Positions 1 to 13,509 of a DNA stretch of 64,000 nucleotides are shown in pieces (within the stretch, counting starts at the first letter, position 1; every line of letters begins with the position of its first letter). Location of the stretch: contig CM061243.1 of assembly GCA_030848705.1 (NCBI GenBank), positions 114,352,674 to 114,416,673 on the forward strand, given 5' to 3'. The notes beneath the pieces are model-generated. The model ran no database searches. It was not told the origin of the DNA and saw nothing but the letters and a program-made list of their open reading frames with translations. The position numbers and the translations under genes are program-made. This DNA comes from Heracleum sosnowskyi (Eukaryota > Streptophyta > Magnoliopsida > Apiales > Apiaceae).

Positions 1-428
1 GTCCCTTGACTTGAGGATTTGTTTTTAGTAAAACAAGGTGAAACTAAAATGCATTATCGTTTAAGAAACTGTTGCTGAGTTTGTGGATCAACGAGGAGAG
101 CTAATATTATTTGGATATACCTCTCCCAGGTCAAATATGCACCGTGATTAAAAGAAAAAGCTACTCTCTGACATGACTTGATAACCTACTTAAAATGATA
201 CAGTTTTCTAGTGGTCAATTTTGTCTTCTTGCTTTCCAACTAATGAATGGACCTAAATGTGAGCAATTAGCTGGATTGGGGTTGTCCTTGAATGTTCTGG
301 AAGACTTCTCACTGATTGTGCAGTTGCATTTACACTCATGAGTTTGCTTGCCAATTATTACCTCTTCTGACTTCTGCCACTAGCATTTTCTAATGCATCT
401 TCCTTTTTCTCACTGAATATCCTTCTAG

Positions 429-2598
429 GGTCCTTGAACCAGTGTCCTATTCACAACTCACTAAGGACAGAGCTGCTTATGATTCAGACAAGGATGTAGC
501 AAATCATATGTATAGTCCAACTAATCTGATACGCAAAATTCCTTCAGTTGGGTCGGAAGTTAATTGGATGGAGCCCTCGCTACAGCCATGGAACTCAAGG
601 TTCTTAAAGCCTCAAGGGTCTGACAGAGTCTGTAATGCTTTACATTTGTTGCAGACTGAACCAGCTATACAGGTGATATATTTAATCTTTTATGCCACAA
701 GATTTTGTAAGGTCTTGCTCTAATATATTTTTGCTCTTTTAGATTTTTTACAGTTATCAGTAAATATTGAGATTGGACTTTAAACCTGGACTAAATATTA
801 AAAAAAAATTGGACACCTCCACGGGAAATATTGAACATGCGGAATTTAATATATAGCTCAAGAAGCTGTATATGTGAGACCTAGCTCAGTGATCTAAAAA
901 TATTATGATGTATTGGAGAAATTGTCTAGTGTTTGCAAATGATGTGCCAATTATGGTTCCTTTATTAAAAAAAAAAATCATCGGTGTCATATTCCATATT
1001 TCTGTTTCTTATATTAGAAGCCAATTAGGATATTTAGTATGAACCTAAAAATGTCAGGAAGTCTTCCAATGTTTCTCTTACTATGTACTTCTTGCTACTG
1101 CACATCGACATTTGAGGTGCATGTAGTTATTAAGAATAAAACAGTGCTTAATATGTAGTCTTGCATATTACCTATTTATTTTTTGCATCTGTAAAATCAA
1201 TTTATGTGATCAACTAAAATTATTTAAAGAATAATGGGTGCTATTTTTCCATCCGGGGGATTAAAATGTAGAGCTTATATGCATATATCATGACAACTTT
1301 GACTGTTCGGTGTTACAACTTATAAATTGTTCTTCGAAATCAGTAATTTCCTCGTAAATTGATATACATTTAGTTTTTTGTGTATACAAATCTTCGGTTT
1401 ATTATATCTTGATTGTTATTATCCTCTGATTTGTCTCTGTATATACAATTTTGTGTAGAGAATGGTGGTAGCATTATCATCTGATAAGGCTGTCTGGGAT
1501 GCTGTTATGAATAATGATGTGGTGCGAGAGCTTAGAGATTCAATTGTCAAAGGTTTGTATTAACTTAATGATTTAAGAGTTCTCTTGAATTAGTTATATT
1601 CTTTTCAGCTACTCTTTAAAATATATACACTGTTATTTAGAATTCTCATCCCTGAAGTTGATGCCCAATGTAATTTAATTTTAGTTAGAGGCAAGGGAGG
1701 GCAGTATATCCCCCTTCATTTCAAATCAATGATAAAGGATTAGGTAAACTGTTATACACCTTTGCTGTGTGTGTGTGTGTTTTTGTGTATATGCAGTTTC
1801 ATTTCAAATTTGATTTAGTATTATATGATATTCTACAAATGTAGATGCAAATTTCGTTAGATATTGGTTTTTTAAGAAGTTAATAGGATACTAATTTAAA
1901 ATTCCTTGTGAGTTCTCTTTTGGAAATTATATATGTGTGTGTGTGTTTATAAATTCCAAATCTTTATAGCTTTCTGTGACCGCCTTGGAATAGGTCTGAC
2001 ATTGTGCTTTGTTGATAAAATTTACATGCATTAACACCGGTCTTAGGAAATTACTTTTTTTCCATTTGTTAACGGTCTTACCCCTCCTTTTCATCATCTT
2101 CTGTTTGCATGCTTGATGCTTGCCCTCCTGCCATTGATCTCGTCACAAGGTTCAGTCGATACCTTGTACTGAAGTTCTGGTCCAACTACTATTTAAATGA
2201 GTTCCATGGTTTTATGTGTACATTTAATAATATCAATTTGTGATTTATCCTATCTAACAACATTGACAGTTTGCATGTTCTACTATTAGTATGCTGATTT
2301 AGAGTTCCTTGTGCATGTAGTTGATAAGAATGTTGGTGAGAGTGCTGGCTTAGATAAGGGATCCGATGATCCGGAATCAGCAGTGGGATTATTGAGTTGC
2401 ATTTTCAACAACACAAAGGCCAAAATTATGGACGTTATAGACATGATAACAGGGGTGATCAACAAGTTGTTTCTGCCTCCTGAGAGTGAGGAAACTGGAA
2501 AAGCTACCGACTTATTTGAAGACAAGCTGAGAACTTCTCTACTACTTTCTGTTGTCGTCCTCTTAATTGTAGTTGTGACTCGAGCCAGTCGGGCCTGA
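429..2598 (+). CDS. 3' exons of an unrecognised plant protein with a hydrophobic C-terminal tail (partial)
   Basis: I do not recognise a named family. Visible exons are 429-672 (after a ctag acceptor, ending at cag/gtgata), 1459-1552 (between tgtgtag and aag/gtttgt, encoding KAVWDAVMNNDVVRELRDSI) and about 2290-2598, which ends at a TGA. The last exon encodes an acidic stretch, then a segment around NTKAKIMDVIDMITGVINKL, then a strongly hydrophobic end (LLLSVVVLLIVVV) followed by TRASRA and stop. That layout fits a tail-anchored membrane protein with a cytosolic N-terminus; this is inference. The first two exons join in phase. The join from 1552 to 2290 does not: one base is left over, so either a small exon between them is missed or the second donor is different. 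The 5' exons and start codon are not identified and may lie left of the window. Bases 1-428 show no convincing exon. Confidence 0.6.
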
Positions 2599-2714
2599 TC
2601 TATATTACTTTATTAAGGCCAATATGACTAAGTGGTAGTGGTGCTCTTAATTGTAGTTGTGACTCAGGCCATTAGGGCTTGATCATCATTTGCCGACATG
2701 ACTAGGTGTCTCTC
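2561..2714 (+). repeat. Tandem duplication of the gene's 3' end, including the stop codon region
   Basis: Bases 2561-2602 (from tcttaattgtagttgtgact) recur at 2645-2684 with a few changes, and the following atgacta(a/g)gtg also recurs (about 2625 and 2699). The period is about 84 bases. The second copy lies in the 3' untranslated part. Confidence 0.7.
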
Positions 2715-3158
2715 ATGCAAGATTCCGATGCCATTGCACTGAGAGTTTGTTTAACTTAATTTATGTTTTCAAGTAGTCACACAGTAACAATGTTACATTT
2801 TGTGCACGCTCCACACTAAACTCTGTAATATGAATATTTGGTTTCTTTGAAATTGTTTATTTGTGGCACTAGAATGGAAATTATGAGGTTATGTTTGGTT
2901 ATAGGGGGTGGATGATATTATTTCATCCCACCAAACTCCTGATAGAGTTAAAACTCGATCAGAGTATATGTACCTAGTGAGCTAAGAGCATATTTTTATT
3001 GTATTTTCAAATCCTTACGAAGTTGCCTCTGTTTTGGCTAGATGTCACAAAATGATAGTAGTATTTTCATTTTTCACCCCCAACTCATGCATAAAATTTG
3101 GTCAATATCCCCAAAAATTGGACAGCAGAAATGAACATAACGTGCCTCAATTCTGCAG
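2715..3158. other. Intergenic, nothing recognised
   Basis: AT-rich sequence downstream of the first gene. It should hold that gene's 3' untranslated end. I see no ORF with family features and no RNA gene. Confidence 0.4.
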
Positions 3159-3585
3159 GGCTTAATTATAACATAAACCTTGAATGTGTGATTTTTTGTA
3201 CACATAGAACCCTAAATAAAAATATCGTACACATCGAACCTTCAAGTATTGGTTATGTATACACCGACCCCTGCTCCAAAACGCACTACCAAATAATCAT
3301 AGTTCATGTCCATTCATGGGAAATATTATCCTTGAAAAAGCATTTTTATGATTGAAAAATAAACATCTATATAATTATCGACATTGTACCCTCATTTTAT
3401 TCAAGCAAGAGATGACATGGTGGCATGAAATACCACTCAAATCTCACTTTACTCGGTTGTGTTTTTTGAAAGAAGGGTCTATATATACATAATCAGTATT
3501 TAAAAGTTTGATATGTACAACATTTTTTTTTAGGATTTTATGTGTACAAAGAATCATATTTCAAGATTTATGTTATAATTAAGCC
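3159..3585. mobile_element. Inverted-repeat element of about 427 bp (MITE or foldback)
   Basis: The left end ggcttaattataacataaa matches the reverse complement of the right end tttatgttataattaagcc exactly. The match continues inward with mismatches for roughly 130-150 bases; both arms carry tgtacacat and tggttatgtat-like stretches. There is no coding potential. I could not find a clear target-site duplication, so the superfamily is open and the true ends may lie slightly further out. Confidence 0.6.
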
Positions 3586-5372
3586 GTTCTATAGACATTA
3601 GTACGTTACAAGCGAGGAAATGTAAATTACACATAGAGAATAATTATTAAGATCTTAGAGTAAGTCCAATTGTCTCGTAACTCACTTCTTATGTAATTTA
3701 TAAAAAAAATGGCTCTTCGTAATATAAGACATGAAATAAAGAACTTCGTTCCCAACAATACTCCTTCAGCTCATTTCTTATTTTTTTACTAAAAGTACAT
3801 TATTTATAAACCTCTCCATAAGAATACTCTATACAACAATAACCTCCTTATAATAATAAAAATTTACAGTCCCAACATTATATAATTAATTTAAAATTTA
3901 CCTTTAGAAATAATCTCCTTATAATAATATTTTTCTCTGATCCCAAAAATATTATTGTATAGAGATTCTACTGTATTATCATTATTAAAAAGTACATTAT
4001 TTCAATTAAAGTAAAACAGAGAAAGTTGACATTTCTCATTTTTTGTTATAAAAGGTTGTCAACGGAGAAGGTTGCTTAAAAAAAGTAGTGAAATAATGTC
4101 ATTTGTGATTTATGTTGGAGCAAGTTTTTTAATCTCATTCCTCAAAAATTCCTTTAAAATCAATTTAAGAGCATGGATAACTAGTTTATCGAATTTGCTC
4201 TTCCAGGCGGAGGGAATTGAAGGACTTGTTCCAAGTACTTGTTTTGTTATTATTGATTCACCCGGGAACTTCAACTTCCAAATGTGTAGAGGTGTTTGGA
4301 TGACGTTCACATTAAAAATGGGTCTTTTTAAAAGGTAATTGCCCACATAAAGGTAAAAAGTTCCGAGCATGTTCCTCATAGATATATAATGTACTCTAAA
4401 TTTTAGGGTACAAGTATTTTATAATTGCATTGTAAATACGATTTGAATGATTTGGCAATTTGTTCCTACTTCCAAGATCAAGGTAAAAGCATGAACTGAT
4501 TTACAATGTGGAAAGTCTGCACGGCAACAAATGTATCAGGTCTCGTTAAGAATATTCTTCTTTACAAATTTCATAGAATATGTACGACAATGATAATTCA
4601 TTAGGCAACAAGAACCAAGCAACTCCTTCAAGCCAACAGCTTTAGATTTACATCATCTGGCAGAGTTGTCACCTTCTAAACTATAAATTAATCTGCAAAA
4701 GGTAGAAGAAAAAAATATCTCATACAAGATTTACCAAAATATATTCAAAGGTTACAACAAATTGGGAGATTGACCATGAATTTCATGCCAGTAATTTTCT
4801 AAGACGACAGATTAAATGAAAACAAGGATACAGCAAGAGGAGCACAAAGAAGGGCAAGAATCAAATTAATATTGGACTGTTAATAAAAATCCTATTTGAT
4901 CATTTAAACCCTGTCTTTTTAGTTATTAATAAAGACAATCTCATATGATAGGTTCCTGCCTGTACATTTAATTAATGGGACAGGAGTAAAACTAGAATCC
5001 TATAAAAATATATTACAAAAGTTAGAAGCAAATTTCCGAAATTTTGAACGCAAAAACAAAAAACTGCAAGCTTAATTATTAATAACTAAATTAAGCAACT
5101 CTATCCAATTATCTATGGTTCACTTATTTCACATAAAAAACAATAATTAAAAGAGTCATGGTGCACCAACATTCTCACTGATTATGTGCATCCTCGTTGT
5201 TGTCCACATTATTCATGAGCACAATTTAAAATGAACTCAGAAAAAACTTCTTTCAAGGTATACAGTGGACAGAATGTGTGTTAACATGAGAATCTTAATT
5301 CAGTCTTTCATAGACCTCAGCAAATTGTAACATCCAGGGCTGAACAAACAATCACATGCTGAAACCTGTCGG
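3586..5372. other. Intergenic, nothing recognised
   Basis: AT-rich sequence between the 427-bp inverted-repeat element and the hAT element downstream of ATG3. The small ORFs here (for example around 4072-4379 on both strands) have no family features. No RNA gene was seen. Confidence 0.4.
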
Positions 5373-5702
5373 TAGGGCTGTCAAAAAAATTCGAAAAATC
5401 CGATATCCGTCCGAAATAACTGTATTCGTATCCGGAATAAAGCGGATTTTATCCGTATCCGAAATAAAGCGGATATTATCCATATTTGAATTCGGTAGTT
5501 GCGGATACTAATATGGATATAGGCGCATCCGTATCCGGTAATATCCGAATCCGAAATTAAATAAATATGTTAAATAAATAATATTATATATATATATATA
5601 GTTACATATTATTTAGAAATTATATTTTAAGTTTACAGAATATATATATATATATATAATTTAATCATTAAACAATATATTTATATAAGTTGTAGATAAT
5701 TG

Positions 5703-5737
<35 letters not shown>

Positions 5738-6082
5738 CAAATTTAATATTTTAAAATAAACAAAATTATACTAAAAAGTAAATTTTTGAAAAAAATAAAA
5801 TAGACTTTAATAAATTTAAGTTTTAGTTTAGTTTACTTTTTTTTAAAAAAATTAAAATTTTTATTATTTTTTCAATTTTATTGAATTAAAATTTAATATA
5901 AAAACTAAAAAATTCTGACTGAAATTCGGATTCGGATATTATCCGTATCCGGATAGTATCCGGCGGATTCGGATATTTTTATTTAAATATTTTCAAATTC
6001 GGATACGATCCGGATACGAATTCAGATTTTCGGATTCGGATACAGGCAGATCCGTATCCGAATTATCCGTTTGACAGGCCTA
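5373..6082. mobile_element. Non-autonomous hAT-type element downstream of ATG3
   Basis: Ends are tagggctgtcaaa and, inverted, tttgacaggccta (12 of 13 match). They are flanked by the same 8 bp, cctgtcgg, at 5365-5372 and 6083-6090. An 8-bp duplication with TAGGG...-type ends is typical of plant hAT elements. The subterminal regions carry many atccgtatccg / cggatacg repeats and the centre is almost pure A/T with (TA)n runs at about 5572-5600, 5642-5660 and 5706-5736. There is no transposase ORF. It lies about 170 bases past the ATG3 stop codon and may affect the transcript's 3' end. Confidence 0.85.
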
Positions 6083-6254
6083 CCTGTCGGTAGATCTCCA
6101 AATTTTATTATTATATTTTTAGCAAAATATATATATTAGATGGCTCATTACTCAAGTTCCAGGAAAGTAGACGTTCAGAAAATGTACTACAAGTTTTAGA
6201 TACTGTACAAAATGTTCAATGGAACGCAAAAGAAAAGTGTGAAATCATCTTACA

Positions 6255-9200
6255 TCAAGTACTGGAGCTACCAAGATCGAAGTCCATGGTATAATCATAT
6301 TCAATGGTTGGAATCACAGAAGCCACAAATTTCAAGAACAAGAATAGGTACCTAAAAAACAATGGATTAAATTAATATAAAACGATCTTAAAAAGCAGGT
6401 CAACAGATGCAAAACATAAACACGAATGGTTTAAGAGCTTAAATATTTTGTGAGTTTGCATAAATTGCAAGTGAATGACACGGAACAAATATATGTAACA
6501 TGTCTAATTTTAGCTCTATGCCTGGATAGAACTACATTACTTCGATATTATTTAGTAATAACTTTACGACATTTGCTAGAACACTTGAAACTAATATTTG
6601 CTTCACGGAACTCATGTTTAACCAAACTTTAACTGTATTTTACCAAAATCTAGAATTCAAAAGATCAGCTTTGCACATTCAAGAAATATCTTAAACTGTC
6701 TCAAGGTCTTGCTACATTATATCTTTACGTAGCATCCATTCATCCAATATTTTGCAGGCATGATTTAAGAGCCAAAATTAAAAGATGTGTGGTAGGAAGA
6801 TACTGATATACTATACTCTGAATAGTACAAGTAAACTAATATTTATGTACACATGAGCGTTTCGATTGAAATAATATCTGAGCAATTTGGGAAGACGCGT
6901 AGTTGATTTGTTTCACAATTGTTTTTTAACTTTTCCTGTATATTCCAAGCTTCATAAGTCTAAGTTGTAAACACTCCACTACCTTGCTGAAGAAATCCAT
7001 ACTATAATAGTATGATGTTATCATCAAGAAGTAAAAATAGATAATTTTCAATTTTATTCGCGGCATAACCAACTAAAATGAGTAAAATGAAGGATTACTT
7101 GTCTACTTCTGGTTCTACTCCTCGCGACATTAGAACATCAATAATTTTCTTCATCACATCCCCATGTCGGCAAGGATGTACAGATGCATGTTTTCCAGGC
7201 AAGTGTGGATGATCTTCAATTGTTACCTGAATTTGATGAAGTGAAGAAAAATAAAATTGAAGACTTAACCAAAGCATAAACAAACATCCAACCAAATTTA
7301 AACATAATGGAAGTAGCCCCAAATATTCTCAACACTAATTAGCAAGATAGAGCAAGTGTACAAAGTTTCCTCTATCAAAAAATAAGTAACAAATAATGAA
7401 GCATCGAGCATACGATTTTTTAAAACCATAATATCTCTAAACCAGAAAGCTCATGCAAAGAAGAGAGTTTTATCGGGTTTAAAAAGAAATAAAATAGTGA
7501 ATCAAGACATGTCCAGAAACATATCAAGGTACTTGTGTTCTAATACAGACTGTCTCCTTGAATTACTAAACTGAAATATGCATTAGCTTCCTAAACATCC
7601 TACTAAATTTCGACACCCAAGAAAGGAGTCTCCCCATTTTACATCAGTAAAATAGCCAAGAAAATATTTTCAGAATTCACTGAAACAAGACAAGTTTAGC
7701 TCAGTGCCTTGGCGACACAAATCGAAAATGATAGACAAGTATAGATAGGCTACTGGTATCTATGTCATGTGACAATAAGAAACAGCCAGATTCAACTACA
7801 TATACTAGATTACACAAGTCTGCAAAATAACAACAAAAATAAGGATTAGCAATCGACACTTACACCTTAAGGAATTTGTTTCAATGGGTCAATTCAGTTC
7901 AACGAAATATCACATGTGACAGTTAATATATGAGACATCTGTATTATAAAAAATATCTCTGCATCACCGCATCACTAAAAAATATTTTGTCATTTAAATT
8001 TGAGACATTTCATTTCAAAAAATAATAACTGCATCCTGCATTATTGGTACAAACTACAAAGAACCTTAAATCAGTAAAAAGTTCTCAACAAAAACATTTC
8101 AACTTTGTTTCACAAAGACTCCATTGATGGAATCCATTATCTTCAGAGCTTTAAACAAGGATATGACATGTAATATTAACATTCAAGTTGGTATTATACT
8201 TCAGAAATGACGGTTATAGCCAACTTTAGAAAAAAGTAAAAAAATGTAATAACAAATTAGAGGATCTCACCGTTTTGCGTGCATGGTCTTGACTAACATC
8301 CTCAAGCACAAGTTCTGGATGAAGAAGCATTCTTGACTACAGATTTTTAAAGAGCCTTCGGTCAAAATTTGAATATTAACCAACTATATTATTAAATGCA
8401 AAAAAAAAAAAATTATACAATTTGATTCAACAAATGTTGTCGAATATTAGTTTAAAGGTTAACCATGGGCAGTTGGGCACATACATTAAAGTTCAATTAT
8501 CAGAATTCTAAAACCTTATTTGCTCAAGTATTCATTACGATACACCTATCACGTATCCAGTTGTGGAACTTGTATATTATTACATTCAATCTGATTGTTT
8601 TATTTTATTTGGGTAGGCACTTGAATGAACAAAATCTCCAGAAATTTTAATCTTCAAATCACCAACATTGCCAGAAATCATAATCTTTGTATCACCCAAC
8701 ATTGTTAACAGTAGTCCAGTAATACTTATCAATTAATATTGCACACTTGAAAGTCCGGAACTCTTCGCAGCTGAATAGAATCTACTTGTTTGTGTCCTAC
8801 AAAATTCAAGGGCTTGAGCTTCTACAAAAATGTAATTACTGTCACTAACCTCGTCATATCCAGTAAGCCAGACACGAGGAGTTTGATAATATTTATCATA
8901 CCTGAAATTTTTAAAATATGCATGAAGTAAATATCATACTAATTACAAGGGAGCCTGGTAAGTAACACCAGAAAAACATTGGTATTCTTTACTAGAAAAA
9001 GGAGTTGGTAAAACATACGTGATGCTAACATCATAGGTTCGAGTTCGTAAAATATTGTCATCATCGGGTTCATGAGCCACGAGATATGAAGACTGAAGCG
9101 TTGCCTGTAGCAAGGTGAATGGTAAGGCAATTGTGAATTACAAACTTGTGTGGCATCTAATAGAAGAGAAAATATCCGAATAGTTTATATATTTTATCAT

Positions 9201-11128
9201 CAATTTATCACCGATTCTGAAACATGCTAACAAATAAAAAACAGGCTTCAATCAAAATTAATATTCAAGTAAGAGTAAAAAATTAACCCTCAACTGAAGA
9301 AATCTGCTCATTAATCGTAATGACACAGATTATGAGCTTAGGCAGAAAGAAGGTTAGCGGGTCTATCTTTCATTCCCAATTTATACGACTAGTGCATATA
9401 CACTCAAATTCAATTACCTTAATTCACAATTAATGCTAACAGCATCAAGTCTTGGCATCATCATATATAAGAGAACATTGCGAATAAAAACTAATACACA
9501 TCTTACAGGATCTGTTTCAATAAGGTTATCAGGATCTTCATATTCCTCCATGTCTGGAATGTCTTCCTCCTCTTCACCTCCAAAGTGTGAAGAGAATGAT
9601 TGGATAGTGTTCTTCTTGCTGATTTCTAGTGTCTCCATAGAAGGCAAATTTTCCTCTTCACTTTTGCCATCTAAAATAGACAGCAAAAGTTAGAAGAAAG
9701 GACTTGTATTTCAAAATTATTATCTTGAACTTAAAGAATACCTTTTGGTTTTCCATGAGTTGCCAGCCAGCCATCATTATCGTCATCATCAACTAAAACT
9801 TCACCTCCAGCAGCTTCATATTCTTCTTCCACAGCTGAAGCTCTACGCATGCAAGGGACTACACAGGTACTCAAATTAATAACAATTGTAGAAATTTGTG
9901 AGGAATTAATAGGTCACAGCTAAAGTGAGGGAAACAAGTAACTCTTGAAACAGTGGAAAGAACGGAGAAGTTTTAGTATGCCATGTACAGCTCTCCTCAG
10001 TAGGCTGTTTGCAAAAGGTTAATATCATGTCACATGTCAGTACAAAGGTATTAATAAAAACTCTCTGTAAAAAGTTATTGGTTCCTTCACGTATGGCCTA
10101 CCAAAATGCATTTACTTCAGATCAAGAGTCGTTCGAGGTTTTAATAGGTTTTTTATCCAAGATGCACAGTCGACAGGTTTCTCATTTCACTTTTTGCAAT
10201 ATATATTTGGAAAAAAACGTTTAAATACAATAATAGGACCTTGTGTTAAAATATTTATGTAATTGAGCACCTTTACACAAAGACCGTTGTTAAAAGTTTG
10301 TTTCTTGCATATTTCATATTTGCATTATCAATAGATTGTAGATAATGTCTGTCTGTCTGCAATATCATTTTCACATTACAGGTACACTCCATATATATCG
10401 AACAAAAAAACTAACACATGGGGCAATAATATGTACTCATAATCACTTAAGATACTGTAACTAGAATATATAGTAAAAGTTAATGATCACAATCAATTAT
10501 GAAATAACAAGTTTCTGTTCACGACAACAAAACCATCTTAGAGAAAGTAAAACATTTTCCTGGAGATGGGAAATTAAAATTACCATTTCTGGTTATCAAG
10601 AATTGTTTTTCAGCAGGCAAATATGACTTTCTCTTGCTTGGTTCACCAGATTCCCTGCCAATCATTTAAACGACATTTTATAAGAAATTTGCACATGAAC
10701 CAAGCACAATGAACAAATAAAAAAAAATGAATTCTATTTGCATATCGTTGATCAATATATATACCAACTATACAGTCACAGATACTGTTATAGCATCTGC
10801 AATAGAGACGCAGCATTGTACCATCAAATTTCAATCCGCAACATCAATAACAACAAACAAGTCTGACTAAGCAAAGCTGATGTGGCCCGATAGAGTTAAT
10901 TGACTGATCAATCTCCGATTTGGAGGATCATTTCAGACTCCACAGATCAACTGATTTGTTACATATTAATATTTCCAGACAAGGTTTGCTCATAACAATT
11001 CAAAGGATTCGTGCTCTCCACAACACACACACACATAAAAATCTAACAGATAAAGCAATACCAGCAAATCATCAGCTAATTACAGCACAATTTAGGTAAA
11101 TCCAATCGAAGAAAACACACACACATAT

Positions 11129-11169
<41 letters not shown>

Positions 11170-11336
11170 ATATACCAGGACCAAGTAGGGCATTTAGAAA
11201 CGAGATTATCGCCAGCGAGAAGAAATTCATTGACGCTAAGAACGCCTTTCTCTTTAAAAGCGGAGACAGTTCGAGGATTGGTCATCCTCTCCACCGTGCC
11301 TTTGAACACGCCATGTAGCTTGTCTTTCAACACCAT
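6255..11336 (-). CDS. ATG3: Autophagy-related protein 3, E2-like ATG8-conjugating enzyme
   Basis: ATG3 takes activated ATG8 from the E1 ATG7 and transfers it to phosphatidylethanolamine during autophagosome formation in the cytosol. I read nine exons in coding order: 11336-11176, 10654-10584, 9858-9742, 9670-9507, 9104-9019, 8901-8850, 8336-8271, 7226-7099 and 6351-6255. They sum to 942 bases, or 313 aa plus stop, the usual plant length; every phase closes and every intron is GT-AG. Key parts are the N-terminal segment with CPTWSW (exon 1), the acidic GGEEEEDIPDMEE region (exon 4), the active-site motif HPCRHG with Cys258 (exon 8) and the C-terminal FLKFVASVIPTIEYDYTMDF. An in-frame ATG ten codons upstream (11366) exists; I chose 11336 because family conservation starts at MVL. 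The TGA is at 6257-6255. No lesion is visible. Confidence 0.96.
11114..11164 (-). repeat. Microsatellite in ATG3 intron 1: CT tract then GT tract
   Basis: On the sense strand the intron starts gtatatacatcc and then runs into about 16 CT units (11133-11164 as GA on +), followed by a short GT/AC tract near 11114-11125. The tract begins about 10 bases after the exon 1 donor. GA/CT tracts near plant start sites can bind BASIC PENTACYSTEINE factors; a regulatory role here is inference. Confidence 0.85.
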
Positions 11337-12085
11337 CGCCTCGATTGGATTAGGATGATAATTCACTCGTAATTGAAGAAATGGTCGAATTTGAAACCCT
11401 AGAAAAATATTATATGATTAACAGTGACTTTAACGCAAAGGTGGAGCACAAAGCACCGTTTTATATATGTAGGAATATTGATCGATCACAAGACTTAAAT
11501 GTTTCCGAGTCCAAAGTATATACTCGATAGATGATTATTAAAAGTTAGGGATTGCGATTAAACTGCTGACTAGAGTATATTTGATTGAATAGAGTTTTTT
11601 GGGTTTTTTTTTTTTAGAAATTGAATTTTTGGGATTTGTTTTGGGATTATTTATCATTTTTTTTTGAAATAAAAATTAATTCATTAATGAAAAATCATAC
11701 GACATCTACAAAAACAATATAGTCGAACAAACGTAAAACAGATCATATCGCTGATTACAGTTTTTATCGAGAGACAATCAAGCGATTTGTTAAATTTGAT
11801 ATATACACATGTACCTCCTTCGTCACAACCAGTTTGAGCTATCGACCGTAATTGCAATCTCATAGAAATTTTCATCACTGAATCAAAACCTTGAAAATCA
11901 CACAGATCTAACATCTCGGACGTTAGATTATTACAAAACACACCAAAGCTCTCACAAGGACCCAAATGAATCGGGACCAAAACTCATTAAGATGAGATTT
12001 AATTAAACAAACAAAACACAATTAAAATGGCATAAATCCTTATCAGAAAGGAAAATTATTGAAAAAAACAAGATTAAATCAAAGA
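11337..12085 (-). other. ATG3 upstream region, with a possible LINE 3'-end remnant
   Basis: About 300 bases upstream of the ATG3 start form its likely promoter and 5' untranslated region. At about 11655-11990 the + strand has tttttttttgaaataaa followed by attcattaatgaa, which resembles the 3' end of the LINE at 60.82 kb (ttttttttgaaacaaag then cattaag). This suggests a 5'-truncated LINE tail on the minus strand. A 98-codon ORF here has no recognised domain. No target-site duplication was found. Confidence 0.35.
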
Positions 12086-12386
12086 AATTAATTGATACTC
12101 AAAAATACTATGTGTTTTTAAATTTTTTTACGAAAATACTAAAATATTTGCAAAAATACCAACTTTTTGAAAATATTTGCAAAAATGCCAACTTTTTGAA
12201 AATATTTGCATCTGTAACTGTAATCAAAATCAACCACATATGCAACTTTTTAATTAAAAATGGTTTTTTTTTCCGACGTCCTCATTTTAACAACCCTAAA
12301 ATCAGGGTAGGTTAGGGTTTAGAGTCTAAGGTTTAGGGTTGTAAACAACCCTAAACCCTAATTCCGTATACGAATTATTCCTTATT

Positions 12387-12474
12387 CTTAATATTTTTAA
12401 AATCCAACATTATACCCCAAAGGTTAACTACTTAATATTTTTAAAATCCAACATTATACCCCAAAGGTTAACTA
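12387..12474. repeat. 44-bp perfect tandem duplication
   Basis: The unit starting cttaatatttttaaaatcc and ending ggttaacta is present twice, at 12387-12430 and 12431-12474, with no difference that I can see. It lies in the outer element just left of the hAT insertion. Confidence 0.9.
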
Positions 12475-13509
12475 CTAAACCCCAGGGAAATGGCTTAATC
12501 AAGACCACAAGCTTACTAGGGATGGCAATTTGTACCGATCCGATGGATACCTGACCCGTACCGATCCGATTAGGCCTTACCGAACCCGATTATTTTGGAT
12601 TTGGGTTTGGATTTGGATTTATATTTTAAACCCGAAATATTTTCGGGTCGGGTTTGGATTTTAAACATATTGTTCCGACCCGACCCGAAAACCCGAAACC
12701 CGATTCGAATCCAACCCGAACCCGGACCCGACCCGTAACCCGCATTAAAAAAATAAATAATATAAATATATTATATAATCTATTTATATACATTTATATT
12801 TTATACTCATTACTCATTTACTCTAAAAAGTCTAATCCCTAAATATTTCACAGCCGTCGTCCTTTTCATTTCAACCCTAAATCTAATCCCTAATCTAGCA
12901 GCCGGGCGTCGAAGTTCGAATTGTCAATTTGTCATCTCAAGTCTTGAAAGGCATATGTCTAGTCCTATTTGTAAACACCGAGGATTCTACTCAACTTTAA
13001 TTAAGATGTAATAAGTAAATAATAAAAATCAATTGTCACAGGAATCTCAGAAGATTATATCTGTCAAAGAATGAAGATTAAAGTTATCTACAGACTTGAA
13101 GTGATTCTACATTGAAATAAGCTCAATTTATTGATCAAGCCTCAATGAAGTATTCAAGCTCAGTGGATTTATTAAAGTGACAGAGATTTCAAGTGGTGAC
13201 AGAAAAAGGTACTGATTACGGAGTTCTTGAATGAGAAGATAGTGAATCACTGCTTAAAGTTAAATAGATAAAGAACAGACATTGTCGTTAGTCACTCATG
13301 AACCAGACAGTACATCGAGTGTCAATGTACTATGGTGTTTGTTATTTATCTAAGTTTTAAGTGATTCTGGAATTAATTGAGAAGTCAACTTGTTCTATTT
13401 ATTCTCTTATAAATAATTAATATTATTAAGTATATTATTTATTAAATTAATTCTGCAAAGAATTAATTTAATACATAATTTATTTAGTTAATTATTTAAA
13501 TTAGAATAT

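Noticed and set aside
12296..12362. Telomere-like repeats (accctaaa)
   Set aside because: Only a few scattered copies in both orientations within a transposon arm; not a telomeric array.
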